Shown here one piece after another: positions 1 to 10,216 of a DNA stretch of 64,000 bases (the first letter of the stretch is position 1; each line of letters opens with the position of its first letter). This stretch comes from Cristatella mucedo (taxonomy: Eukaryota > Bryozoa > Phylactolaemata > Cristatellidae), in NCBI GenBank assembly GCA_009760855.2, contig WPIO01000024.1:794501-858500 (forward strand). Direction: 5' to 3'. Under the pieces are notes generated by a model. The model made no database searches, was not told the DNA's origin, and was given only the letters and a program-made list of their open reading frames with translations. The position numbers and the translations under genes were made by a program.

Positions 1-717
1 CAATAGTTCAGGCTTGGTTAAAAGAAGTGTACACCTAAGAAGTTGGCCAGTGCCACCAACGAACCGAAGCGAACAGGAGTGTTACTCTGTTTGGCTAGCG
101 AGCAAACCGCATTGATGCCGTGGCGCTCGGTTGTTGCAAGCTGCACCACCTAGCTCGAACTGGTACACAGATGGTGACACAGCAACCGTGACCTGAAATG
201 CAGTGGTAAAGTGGCAAATACGAAGCCTGCATTGGTGCATTGCTGCTGCAAGTAAAGGGAAAGACAAGCACCACGATGACCATGGCCACATCTGAAAGGG
301 GTCACATGACTGAGCCCATCGAGATCACTCTGGTCGTAGCATGATTGTGCAAACTGAGGCCAATTTCTATCGTATGTGCTCCGATAGCTGTGCTGCTGGC
401 TGAGGCTGACCAGTCTTCGGTAGCCACCCATCTGTGCAATTGGTCGATTGCCTTGTGTGCACAGTGCTCGGCGGCCAATGAGAATGGTGCGCTAAGCAGA
501 CAGTGGCCGAGCTGAAAATAGATCAGACGTGCAGACTTAGTGATGCTGGCACGAGGGGCCTTCGGGTGGGTGGCCGGCTGGACCTCTGCTTGTAATGCAC
601 ATTGGCTGCCCATTGCGCACAGGCGGCTCTGAGCATGTCTGCTTTAATTCTCATTCATTCATTTATCGTTTTACTGGCGCCCTATTTTATCATGTGTATG
701 GTGGAAGAGAGGCCTTT
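1..717. other. No gene recognised, left edge
   Basis: Short overlapping frames of up to about 100 codons occur, mostly on the minus strand, but none shows a domain, a codon pattern or flanking splice sites that I recognise. Nothing else seen. Confidence 0.5.
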
Positions 718-890
718 TAGCATACTGACCCTGTGCCTGTCATCCCCAACCATGTTATACTTGTTGTCGTTGAGCTTGCTACTACTAACCATTCGGTCGT
801 GCTTCCTTTGCAGCAAATGTAAAGTGCCTAGAAAAAGATAGAGCTCAGTTAGGGCATGATATCAAATTTATTATTAGAATTATTCTGGTC
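718..890 (+). mobile_element. L2-A LINE 3' tail fragment
   Basis: Diverged copy of the L2-A 3' untranslated region. It keeps the hallmark order seen in the better copy at 29246-29483: a tract like 'ctaaccatgtta', then 'gcagcaaatgtaaag', then the tail stem-loop 'gtgcctagaaaaagat' and an AT-rich end with ATT triplets. No coding part remains, which is usual for a 5'-truncated LINE insertion. Confidence 0.75.
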
Positions 891-975
891 TATCGCCACT
901 GCTTGCAGTGGACTGACCACGACAATGCTAGTACCTAAATAACAGCAAACCCAAGTCCATAGGGCATTACCCTAC

Positions 976-1160
976 TCGGTGAGCCGTAATGGCACGCACT
1001 AGGTAAGGCAGTTACTTTCACGACCTCGGTCCCGAGGTCGTGGGTTCGATTCCTGTGGTGGGCGATCCTTTATTGCCACTGCAAGCGGTGGTGATAGCCG
1101 TAAAGGCACTTCTGTCGCTATACAAAAAGAGGCTGTTTAAGCAGCTAGGATTTTTTTTAC
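976..1160 (+). mobile_element. tRNA-derived SINE (SINE-1)
   Basis: The head resembles a tRNA, with a box A-like 'atggcacgcactaggtaagg' and a perfect box B 'ggttcgattcc' about 50 bp further on. The body begins 'ttgccactgcaagcggtgg' and ends in a T-rich run. At least 11 other copies lie in the window; the closest match is at 56550-56720. The conserved A and B boxes would act as an internal RNA polymerase III promoter. Confidence 0.8.
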
Positions 1161-1705
1161 CTCCCGCAGCCAAAGAAACCAGTACGTAGGACAGAGTACG
1201 ACTGACTAACCATAACTGCAGAGGCGTTCAATTTATCTAAGCAGTAGATTATTGTAGTCTTAGGGTATGCCAGTGTGTGGCCCAGCCGAGATTTCATGGC
1301 ACTGTCACGTGTTTGTGTGGGCCATGCTGGTTTACGGGAAAATGGTTTTATGAAGGCGAGTCACGGCCTGCAGACCCGGGCCGGCGCAGGAGAGAACAGG
1401 CAGCTGTGAGCCGTGGCGCTGCAAGCGTCGGGAAAATATATAAGTGCTTGCCCACGCGGTATTTCAGTAGCGTCCCTTGCTTACTGTCGGAGCATCCAAC
1501 TACAGTTATGAATGCCATCCGGTTCCTATCGATAATTGCTCAACAGCCGGCAGCTTGGCGTATTTATTTCATGGCGTTTTAAGTGTTTCAAGTGCCGTCG
1601 TCTCTCATTCGATTCCGGAGTCTGATTTTTAGGAAAAAATCCATCGTGTTCATTAGGCAATCAACCATCACTCGGGGTACGTCTTTTGTTTATGCTGGAG
1701 CTGCT
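1161..1705. other. No gene recognised
   Basis: No coding region supported. A TATA-like 'aaatatataag' lies near 1433, but no exon follows that I can identify, so I do not call a promoter. Confidence 0.4.
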
Positions 1706-2206
1706 TAATAATAATAATAATAATATTGCACTTGATAAAGCGCCCTCAGAGAACTTAATCTCTTTCTAGGCGCTTTACATTTGCTGCAAAGTGATACGCA
1801 ATAGAATAGTAAGTAAAATCATGCTTGAAAAACAAACAAAATGAATAACATGGTTAGGGGTTACATGCACTGGGTCAGCATGCAAATGTGGTTAGTGGCA
1901 GCATGAACAGTGTCAGCACGCATAAGCACATCGAGGACGAATCACAAGGACCCACTAAATGCTGTCCTAAATAGGTATGTTTTTAAGTTACTTTTAAATG
2001 TGGTCAGGTCAGGGGATGTTCTGATGCAGGTCGGGAGGGAGTTCCAGGCTGTGGGAGCATACGAGCTAAATGCACGGTCTCCAAAGGATTTAAGGTTTGT
2101 ACGAGGTATTTCTAGACTGTTGGATTCCGAAAAGCGAGTGGTACGATGCTTTGCCTGATGGGGTAGTATCTCTGAAAGATAGGCTGGAGCCATAGAGCAC
2201 GGTGTC
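1706..2206 (-). mobile_element. L2-A LINE, 5'-truncated young copy
   Basis: Covers the last 83 codons of the L2-A reverse-transcriptase protein (minus strand, 2193 down to 1942) plus the 3' UTR and an ATT-repeat tail at 1708-1724. The peptide differs from the end of the open copy at 27950-29245 at only two positions (E/D and S/R). The 3' UTR looks identical by eye over about 240 bp. The near identity argues for recent movement of this family. The 5' truncation is typical of LINE insertion. Confidence 0.93.
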
Positions 2207-3442
2207 GTGTTGCACTTTACTGAAACAATGTGCCTGATGTTAACAACTCTTAACTATTCTCGGATCCTGCTGTTGGCCTGCTTGGCTTGGCCGCTGCTGT
2301 GGGCTGGGCTGCTGCTGCTCTCCGCTGCCGCTTCGGCAAGCAAGCTAATAGACTGATCACTGCCCTTAGTGCACTTGTGCGTGTGCATGTACGAGTGCTT
2401 TTTTACGGAATGCACGGCCGAACTCCAGGGCTTGGCTGTCGTGGGCAGGCCCATATATGAGCTGCCTTCTGCCGATCAAGCACCGGAAAAGGCTTTTTAT
2501 TCTTGCCTTTCGGTGGGGTTGGGGTGGAGGTGGTCGTGCTGTGCTTGGTCGTGCTATGCAATGCACATGCTGGGTCTCACGATAGCCATGCTTGTGACAT
2601 CACTGACCTCGGCTTATACTCTCAGAGTGAGGATAATCATGCCTAGTCGGGAAAGGGTTCTGGAAAGCGTGCAGCATGTCTATGGCAGTGCGTGGAAGTG
2701 AAGCATTGCTAAAGCTTTCTTGTCAGCTCCGTTTGATGCTTTGGCTGCTGCTGTTTGCGTACTGGTTCACCTGGCAGTTGCTGCCTCATGCCTTCCTAAA
2801 GCCGAACCGTCGCCGGCGTCATGCTGGCTCTGAACCTACTTTGCTACCGGTTCGAAAAAGTAGCCCAGTTTGCACTTTCTCTGACTGGCGCGATGCCCTT
2901 TGACGATCTTTGCCAAACTCTTTAGCTGATCTTGCTAGTTTGAGAAATAGATGATCGTAAATGCAGCCATTTTGGCTAATCAGTCCCCAACCCCCCTTTT
3001 TCTTACCCTTTCGGCTATGGCTTCCACCACTTACAAGCTGGGTCCTTGTGTCTGGCATGCTCTCTTGAAATCGCTGGCCAAGGAGACCAAAAGCCGCCCA
3101 ACAGAAGTGCAGGAGTGAAATTAGGGGGGTGCTGCATCTGTTGACCGGTGTGTCACGCCTCACCGGACCTTTGGATGACACCTATTTCTCGGTTATTTCC
3201 TCTGCCAATGGCTTGCCTTCGTCGAGTCGGGTCTCGGCCAGCAGTCTGAAGCTCTCTATAGATGGCCTCTGCTGTCCTCCAGAAGCTTCTGTCGAATCGT
3301 CAGCCGATCGAGTCGCTCGTCTAACGAGTTTGCTGTCCGTCCACTGTCGACATTCTCTTTGGCAAGCGCTGGCAGCCCTGGTCGCCTTCTGTGGCCGTCG
3401 GCTGCTGCCCGGCACGGACACGGTCTTCTTCCTTGCGCTGTT
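2207..3442. other. No gene established; upstream flank of the sorting nexin frame
   Basis: No recognisable domain. The part from about 3129 to 3400 is open in another plus-strand frame and could hold an upstream exon of the sorting nexin gene that follows, but I see no domain or convincing splice pair to prove it. The stretch 2260-2350 is rich in CTG/GCC-type triplets. Confidence 0.3.
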
Positions 3443-4348
3443 ATGTCGCAGCGGCAGTGCAGCTTCCGGGGTGTCCAGGTGTACGTCGTTCGCGTCCGGC
3501 ACAGCAAGGAGTCGGACGGTGAGGAGACGACGGTGGAGCGCCGCTACTCGGACTTTGAGCAGCTGCACGGCCGTCTGAGCGCCCTGCACCCGGCCGTCGT
3601 GAGCGATCTCGTCTTCCCACGGAAGCTGTGGGCCGGCAACTTCAGCACGGAGAACATTGCGCGGCGCTGCCAGATGTTCGAGCAGTACCTGATGCATCTC
3701 TGCGACCTTCCGGTCGTCGTCTGCTCGCGGCCGTTTTGTGAGTTCTTCTTTGCGCCCGAGCTCAAGCGGCAGCTGTCTTGCCTCATGGTCGTGCCGGTGC
3801 AGCCGCCACCTCCGCCGCCTGAGGATTTTAATGGCCGCAGTGGCACCGCCGTCGACCGGGCGCCAGGCTCGGTGCCGGCCACGACGCCGTCGTCGCCGAC
3901 CGTGCACGGCCTGCGCAGCTGTCTTCTCCTGCAGCTCAAGCTTTGCCGCTTCGTCGGCTCGGAGAAAGGGGTTCTGTGCGCAGCTGGCCTCGTCGTGGCA
4001 CACTTGGACGCCGGCAATGCGGTGGCCGCATATGCTTATGCGATGCAGCTCATCACGGCCCTGTCGCTGCCTGACCGAATGCCGAGCAACGCTCGCCGGC
4101 AGCTGTTCGGTCCTCTGGTCGACCTGGCATCCGAGCTGTCGGTGACCCTGAGCGAGGAAGGCAGCAGTGGAGGAGGTGGAGGAGAGGTCCTTCGTGGAGG
4201 TGGCGACCTCACGAGTGTCAGTGACGTTACAGCCTCCACCAACAAAATCGGTCGATCGTCGGATGCAGCCGGCCTGGCAGTGCTGCATCAGACGTTTCGT
4301 AATGCTCTGTGGATGGCTTCGACAGCAGCTGAGTCATGGGCTCTGTGA
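3443..4348 (+). CDS. PX-domain protein, sorting nexin 20/21-like (5' end uncertain)
   Basis: A PX domain of this type binds phosphatidylinositol 3-phosphate and brings the protein to endosomal membranes; SNX20 and SNX21 then use a TPR-like PXB domain for protein contacts. From the ATG at 3443 the frame gives 301 residues. The PX signature RRYSDFEQL is at about 33-41, FPRK at 58-61, and the NFSTENIARR...FEQYL helix at about 66-83, with the domain ending near FFAPEL (101-107). A run of six prolines follows. A leucine/alanine-rich helical region at about 140-235 fits a shortened PXB domain, and a Gly/Ser/Thr-rich tail ends at TGA 4346-4348. The frame stays open upstream to 3359 without an ATG. 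The PX N-terminus looks short, so an upstream exon is likely, perhaps joined at a 'tccag' acceptor just before residues VYVVRV. PX and PXB share one uninterrupted frame, so this may be a large last exon or a retrocopy. The minus-strand frame over the same span is a GC-rich shadow. Confidence 0.8.
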   Translation: MSQRQCSFRGVQVYVVRVRHSKESDGEETTVERRYSDFEQLHGRLSALHPAVVSDLVFPRKLWAGNFSTENIARRCQMFEQYLMHLCDLPVVVCSRPFCEFFFAPELKRQLSCLMVVPVQPPPPPPEDFNGRSGTAVDRAPGSVPATTPSSPTVHGLRSCLLLQLKLCRFVGSEKGVLCAAGLVVAHLDAGNAVAAYAYAMQLITALSLPDRMPSNARRQLFGPLVDLASELSVTLSEEGSSGGGGGEVLRGGGDLTSVSDVTASTNKIGRSSDAAGLAVLHQTFRNALWMASTAAESWAL

Positions 4349-4706
4349 GCCTCCGCGTGCTGTGACCGATCTGCTGACCTGCAGTAGCGATAGCATCGTG
4401 CCTGTGTGTGGTGCGAACGCCCGATGCTACTGATATGCTAGAGCATCTCACAATCCGAACAGTGAAGCCTTGAATATGCAATCAGTCATACAAGTCTCGA
4501 CAGCCAGCCTGGCCGAGCAGTGTTGTGCCCTGGATTTTTCAAAATGCCTTGCAACTGCACTGCAGTCGACGACGGCTGGCTGCTGTCTGCTGCACTGCCT
4601 CGCGAGCAGCAATAATTTGATGCCTATCAATTTGGTGATGCTCTTTTGTGAGCTACATACTGATCTCTGGCATGAAAATAGCTAGCTGCTCTGTGGAATC
4701 GATTAT
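4349..4706. other. 3' flank of the sorting nexin frame
   Basis: Probable 3' UTR and spacer. I see no canonical AATAAA; a weak variant 'aataat' lies near 4609. Nothing else recognised. Confidence 0.3.
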
Positions 4707-4865
4707 ATCTCCGTCTGTAACTTAACAAAGTTACAAAGACCACGTGGGTGTTACGCATGAGAGTTTCGTATAGCGCACTCACAGCCTAAGCGGCTTTCGG
4801 TACCCATTCGGTAGCCAATAGACTTCGTCTCACGCAACAAAGAGAAAGTGGGAAGCATTGCTGAG

Positions 4866-6134
4866 TCAGGAGAGCAGTTTGAGGTAGTGAGTAGCATAGA
4901 AGTAGCAGCTCAGGACCACTGAAAAGGATGTGCCATAGTTGGCAGTAGGAGAGTAGTTGTCGTTGCATAAGAATTGTGGAAGCGAGTTCCACAGTCTAGG
5001 ACCTGCAGTGCTACAGCTTCTGTCGCCAACTGTCTTTAAGCAGAGGAATGGGACAGCTAATTTATTGTCCACACAGGACCTGAGGGCTCTAACAGGCTGA
5101 AACTGATGCAGCAGCTCAGCTAGGTATGAAGGAGCCAAGCCGTGGCTGGCCTTGTGGGTCAGAGTAAGAACTTTGCTATGTATCCTTTGCTCAACCGGCA
5201 ACCATCCTAGCTCCTTCAGCAAAGGAGACACGTGCTCAAACCGCTGGGACTTGAAGACCAGCCTTGCAGCCATATTCATTGTCCGCCGTAGTGGCATAAT
5301 AGCTTTCTTTGGCAGCCCAACCAAAAGGGAATTACAACAATCAAGCCGAGATAGAACTAGAGAGCTAGTTAAATTTTTTACAAGCCACTGTGGGAGACAG
5401 CTTCTAATCTTGAATAGGGATCGGATGTGATGGCTAGCTGTAGAGGCAGTCAACTGAATGAATCTCTTGAAATTGAGGCAGCTGTCGAACACGACACCTA
5501 AATTTCGAGCAAGTGGTGATGGCCGCACAATAGCATCACCTATTAGGACAGCAAAGCCTTTTAATCCAGCCACACGATTAAGGTGTCCTATGAGCAGCAG
5601 TTCGGTTTTATCATCATTTAATTTCAGGAAGTTTTCCGACATCCAGGATCGAATATCGGCAAGGCAAGCATTCAGTTTCTCAGTTGCTGCAGCAGATTCC
5701 GACGGTTTGAATGACAAATACAACTGAGTATCGTCAGCATAGAAGTGATATCCTATTCCATGGGCCTTAATCACTTTTCCCAGAGGTTGCGTATAAATGG
5801 AGAACAGCAAGGGACCAAGTACAGACCCTTGAGGGGCTCCACAGGTGACCCTTCTCATGTCTGAGACCTGACCCCTACACGACACGGATTGAACACGATC
5901 AGACAAGTATGATTTAAACCACGCCAGTGCTTCGTCTGCCAGACCGATCGTTGTTCTCAATCGTCCAAGCAGAACTTCGTGATCAATGGTGTCGAAGGCA
6001 GCAGACAGATCTAGCAGAGCTAGGGCAGTGACATTCCCGTCGTCGTTGCCACGTAGAATGTCATTGTTAACACGGAGGAGAGCAGTTTCAGTAGAGTGCT
6101 GCCTCTTGAACCCTGATTGAAATGTTTCTGACAT
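4866..6134 (-). CDS. Reverse transcriptase of L2-B LINE (partial frame)
   Basis: An open frame of 422 codons giving the RT fingers, palm and C-terminal part of an L2-type protein. Visible motifs: LLDLSAAFDTIDH at 40-52, GAPQGSVLGPLL at 99-110, the catalytic FYADDTQLY with YADD at 132-135, and the conserved WFKSYL and NDDKTELLLIG blocks. The start is not a natural initiation site; the protein continues upstream in fragments at 6244-6519, 6426-6647 and 6826-7044, broken by frameshifts and a small tandem insertion. The catalytic core looks undamaged, but the protein as a whole is not complete. Confidence 0.9.
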   Translation of the reverse strand: MSETFQSGFKRQHSTETALLRVNNDILRGNDDGNVTALALLDLSAAFDTIDHEVLLGRLRTTIGLADEALAWFKSYLSDRVQSVSCRGQVSDMRRVTCGAPQGSVLGPLLFSIYTQPLGKVIKAHGIGYHFYADDTQLYLSFKPSESAAATEKLNACLADIRSWMSENFLKLNDDKTELLLIGHLNRVAGLKGFAVLIGDAIVRPSPLARNLGVVFDSCLNFKRFIQLTASTASHHIRSLFKIRSCLPQWLVKNLTSSLVLSRLDCCNSLLVGLPKKAIMPLRRTMNMAARLVFKSQRFEHVSPLLKELGWLPVEQRIHSKVLTLTHKASHGLAPSYLAELLHQFQPVRALRSCVDNKLAVPFLCLKTVGDRSCSTAGPRLWNSLPQFLCNDNYSPTANYGTSFSVVLSCYFYATHYLKLLS

Positions 6135-6477
6135 TCCATTATTTTTAATATGTTCAACCAGCTGCTTAGCAACAATTTGTTCAAGAATTTGATATGAACG
6201 GAAGAAGGGAAACTGGGCGATATTTTGCTATGACCTCTGTGTCTCATCCAGGCTTTTTAAGAATAGGTCTAACGATTGCCGATTTGAAGGACTTGGGGAC
6301 GACCCCTCTTTCCAAAGAAGCATTAAAAATCTTGGTTATGGCAGGGCTAAGTTGGTCTGCAAGTGAAGACCACAGAGATGAAGGTATGGGGTCTTCAGGA
6401 GACGAGCTCTTTTTGCTAGACCTTATTAAGGCAGCCACATCGCTTGCAGAAACGTCGGAGAACCTTTTAAGGATGAG

Positions 6478-6527
6478 GTTGAGGAACACACACCACAGGT
6501 TGAGGAACACACACACCACAGGTTGAG
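6478..6527. repeat. Short tandem duplication inside L2-B
   Basis: About two and a half copies of a 21-23 bp unit beginning 'gttgaggaacacacac'. The minus-strand peptide here repeats a CVFLNLW-like motif, so the unit interrupts the LINE linker region. Confidence 0.8.
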
Positions 6528-7215
6528 GAACGGCGATAGCTTTGGTCGGAGGGGCTTAATGAAGACACGAATGTGCACAATTTTTTCAGTAAAGAAGGCT
6601 GAAAACTTTTCGGCTGAGCCCTTAATATCTGGGGAGTCAGACCTCACAGCATTGGCCAGTAAATGGTTTACTGTCTTATAAATCTGTTTAGTGTCCGACT
6701 GGCAGGAATTCAGCTTTCTAATGAAAAAAGAAGCCCTGGTTTTTTAAGCTTTCGGGTGTAAACTCGAAGGAAGTCTTTAAAATTGACTAGATCTGCCTCA
6801 GACCCCGATTTCTTGAAACGACGTTCTAGCCTGCGCTTAGCCCGGCGCATCTTAAGGAGTTTTTTGTAAATTTAAAGGAGTCTCCATGACTATGAACATG
6901 TATAGAGCGAACGGGAGCATGCTTGTCAAGAGCACTCCTGATTGTCATGTTCATCGCATCAGTGAGGGTATCGAGGCTGCCGGGAGAGTCTGAAAGCAGA
7001 TCAAGAAGACCTGCATGACAAACAGATTTCAAAAACTTGTCCACGTCAACGCTTTGTAAGTTACGTCGTTTGGCAAATTCGACATTGCCCTGTACGTGCG
7101 AGGGAGCAGGAACAGTAAGCGAGACCGAAAAATGATCTGGTCAGTGGGCACACCACAAGGTCAGTCGATTGTCATAGTTATTCGTTCGCAGTGTGATTTT
7201 CTTATGATGCAGCAA

Positions 7216-8783
7216 GCAGCTTGATTTTAGCCGACAGCACATGCTGATGTTTACAACCTCTTCAAGAATACATGGTAGGCTCAGACCCGGTCAGCTTACA
7301 GGATGATTACTTGCAGGTTGAAGTTAAAAAATCTAACAGCAAGGATTCGAGCATGAGACTTGAGGATGATATGAGACATAGTGTTTGGCCACCAAGTTAG
7401 AAATGGGTCAAATTGTAGAAGAGAATCTCGAACAATGTTTTAGAGTTTTAATAACTTAAATTTAATTAATTAATTAACTTTAATTAATGGTTGATAAAAT
7501 TTCGAAAAAATTAGCTGAAAGTAAAGCGTGAAGTAGAGGAACTAAATATCCAAACCTGAAGCTGTAATTGAATGCAGCCCACGCCGACTGACTCAAACCT
7601 TGAAGTGAAATTCGAGTGGCAGAATGTTAACACTGGCTGCGGTTGAGCAAGGCTCGGAAAGACTGGTAAAACAAGAATGACTCGGGTTTGGGGACTGCTT
7701 GAGGCAGGTTACTGTAGGACGACTTCGACAAAGTGAAGCAGCTCTCTAGCAGACCGCTCGCTGTCTTTTAATGAGAACCACTTAAACTCTGTCCAGCATG
7801 TTGGGATTTTGCATGTTGGCCTGCCCGCTGCCCTGTGCACACGCTGTGCCTGACTGGATATTGCAAGTACCTGTCTAGCCATTTGACGCTAGACATTACA
7901 AATGCCTATCTGCTTTGAATGTCGTGTGACTGGTGGCAGCATAGTAAAGTGCAGGAGACTTTTCGAGATGCAAAACTCTATTCAATGTATTTGCACAAGA
8001 ACAAAGTACTCGAGATTATCTTAATGCTAGAAATTAAACGCACGCAATTAGTCTACGTAAAGTAGCAAATTTCCTAAAGAAAAACCACGGACTAAATGGC
8101 TCATTTATATGCAGCACAGAAGAAACCTTGTGCATTGCAGTATCATTGCAGTTACATATTAAATCAGGTCGAGGCTGGCAAACGATTGACACGTAAGGAG
8201 CAAGCAGACTTGGCTCACTGGCTGACCCTAGCTGTTGCTTTTGAATTCCCTGATAGATTGCCCCTCTCTTGATTGAAATGATGCTACATAAGCCTGCTGC
8301 TACCTCGAAGCAGTAGGATTTTTAATTACTCAGGACTGTTTATTACCGGCGCGAGGAATAACTACACACATGGCTTTTCCAGAATGTACTACTATTGTTT
8401 AATGAATCCTCAAGATGCAGTTTTCTTCGAAAATATTTCAAGAATTCCGCCTTCCTTTATCATCGATTGCTTCGTATCGGTTACTCTTGGTAATGTAGAG
8501 GAGAGATTGATCTTTTTCCTCCTAGCGACGATCGATAGATTCGTTTTCACTGGTCCCTTAATAAGAAATTCTAAGTAGAGCCTCGGTAGGTGCGATCTCA
8601 CATTTTGCGTGTGTTAATGTTCATAGGAAACCTGAGGCTTGATATATGTATTGTACAAGATCATTAAACGCAATTTTGATGGTTATTGTAAGTAAGATGG
8701 CTTTCGACCGGTGATTTTTGAGGGATCTCTTAAGACTGTTTAATTTAGAGGTTAGCCGATTCAGTATTTCTATAGTTTTCTAG
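7216..8783. other. No gene recognised
   Basis: AT-rich and free of long frames; the longest is about 64 codons at 8384-8578 with no known domain. A tract of repeated 'taattaat' lies near 7460-7490. Nothing else seen. Confidence 0.45.
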
Positions 8784-8892
8784 TGGCAGAAGAGCCTCAG
8801 CGCCACTATCATTACCGCTTGCAGCAGGCAATAAAGAATCGTCCATTCAGGACTTGAACCTACGACCTGGATTTTAGTTAGTGTAATCTTGC
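8784..8892 (-). mobile_element. SINE-1 fragment
   Basis: Reverse-oriented copy. On the plus strand it shows the body 'accgcttgcagcaggcaata' followed by a diverged box B complement 'ggacttgaacc' and 'acgacctgg'. Confidence 0.7.
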
Positions 8893-9080
8893 CAATTTCC
8901 ACAAGCTTAAGCAAATTCGTTGCTGTTAAACTCATGCAAGCTCTGCTTGTTGACTTTACTTGCCATTATCTTGGCGCTATTGACGACCTTACTAGGGTAA
9001 ACAAATTCGTTGACTAAAAAAATATCCAATTACCAATTACCATTATCCATAGCCGATTTAACAGCCTTTTTGTATAGCAA

Positions 9081-9211
9081 CGAAAGAGCCTTTGCAACCA
9101 TCATCACCATCATCATAAATGGTTCGCCACTGCAGGATTCGAACCCACGACCTCGGGACCGAAGTCGTGAAAAGCAACCGCCTTACCCAGTGTGCCATCA
9201 CGGCTCGCCAT
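9081..9211 (-). mobile_element. SINE-1, well-kept tRNA-like head
   Basis: Reverse-oriented copy. The reverse complement gives box A 'tggcacactgggtaaggc' and a perfect box B 'ggttcgaatcc', the clearest pair in the window. A short stretch of CAT repeats replaces part of the body at 9095-9117. Confidence 0.82.
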
Positions 9212-9564
9212 CTTCGAGTGTAGTGGTGCTAAGAAAACGCGCTGCCGTGGCTTCTAAAGTAAAGTCATTTGCCACAGACGCACCACGCTTGACGGTGCTA
9301 ATGCTCGAAGTAACTAGATCGATGTTAGTTGAGGTGGAGCCTCTTGGCACGGAATACGAGTAGTAAATGGTGCTGCATCCACACACTCACGCACGCCTAC
9401 GGTAGCGTAGCGTGATCAGCAAAGGCTCTCGTACGTAACTGAATATAACTGAGAACGGCTCGTACTAATCAATCAACGAGACTTCAACAGTTGGCGCAAA
9501 TCTCTGCAGCTAGGCTACCTGTCCTGAGCGTTGGAGCTACCAATATGGCCACTTCTCACCAACC
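9212..9564. other. No gene recognised
   Basis: Nothing identified between the SINE and the following L2-A remnant. Confidence 0.4.
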
Positions 9565-10050
9565 TGAACTGGACCTCCATCAAGCAGCCTATCGACTTCA
9601 AGTTCTTGTCACTCGTTTGCATGTCCCTTCATTCTGCTCCGGCCTGCCTATCCGAGCTAGCAACACTTCCCAATCTGGCTAGCCAACGTACCCCCTCCTC
9701 CCAGTTCTGACTGAGGTAATTTAGCTGTGCCTCTAGCCAATCTCAAATCTTTGGAGACCGTGCCCTTAACTCGGCTGCTTCCAAAGCCTATAACTCACTC
9801 AAAACTGATGTCACGACATACCCTGACTTGACGAAATTTAAACGAAGCTTCGGACTCAACTGTTCATCACAGAATTTGCAATGTTGATGTCATTTTTCCT
9901 GTGCTTGTTATTTGTGCTTATGTATGCAGACACTCTGAAAGTTCTCACAAATCAATAAGCACCCGCCTTTCCAAAATGCGAAAGTGCCTAGAAATAGGTT
10001 TGGCCTTTTTAAGGAACTATGCAAATATCTTATAATTGTTATTAATTCTA
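9565..10050 (+). mobile_element. L2-A LINE remnant
   Basis: Strongly diverged 3' end of L2-A. It keeps the string 'aaatctttggagaccgtgc' and the tail-loop 'gtgcctagaaa' near 9988. Many indels have broken the reading frame. Its divergence compared with the copies at 1706 and 27850 marks an older insertion. Confidence 0.7.
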
Positions 10051-10216
10051 TTAGGATAATTTGAGTTTTTAGCTTGGCTTTAAATTTCATTAAGTCGGTG
10101 AGTTTCACGATGTCAGTAGGCACCAGCACATGTGACATATTATGGCAATTCATCTCTGCCATAAGTCTTCAGCAAATGGTGTAGCAATCGTCAGGTCATT
10201 TAGTCTATCATTCATG

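Larger units (their letters stand above)
4707..7215 (-). mobile_element. L2-clade LINE (L2-B), long copy
   Basis: About 2.5 kb of a non-LTR retrotransposon read on the minus strand. From 5' to 3' it holds the end of the endonuclease region (a PDHFSVSL motif near 7120), a linker with frameshifts (7044-6244), the reverse transcriptase (6134-4866), and a 3' UTR whose end reads 'ctccgtctgtaac' on the plus strand at 4709. The best RT frame is listed separately. The 5' part of the endonuclease is missing. The same 3' end recurs near 17250, 34220, 51760, 54490, 55270 and 55440. Reverse transcriptases of this clade prime from the element's own 3' tail. Confidence 0.92.

Noticed and set aside
976-1075. 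tRNA gene
   Set aside because: Box A and box B are present, but the sequence does not close a full cloverleaf with an acceptor stem, and many copies with the same non-tRNA body occur. These are SINE heads.
1433-1443. TATA-box promoter 'aaatatataag'
   Set aside because: No downstream exon or initiator can be shown; the match is easily found by chance.
3182-4288. 368-codon minus-strand frame opposite the sorting nexin
   Set aside because: It is the mirror of a GC-rich coding exon and its peptide is a low-complexity Arg/Ala mix with no domain. The PX motif on the plus strand explains the open frame.
4866-6134. Retroviral polymerase
   Set aside because: No gag, protease, integrase or LTRs. The motif spelling and the 3' tail hairpin are those of non-LTR L2-clade LINEs.
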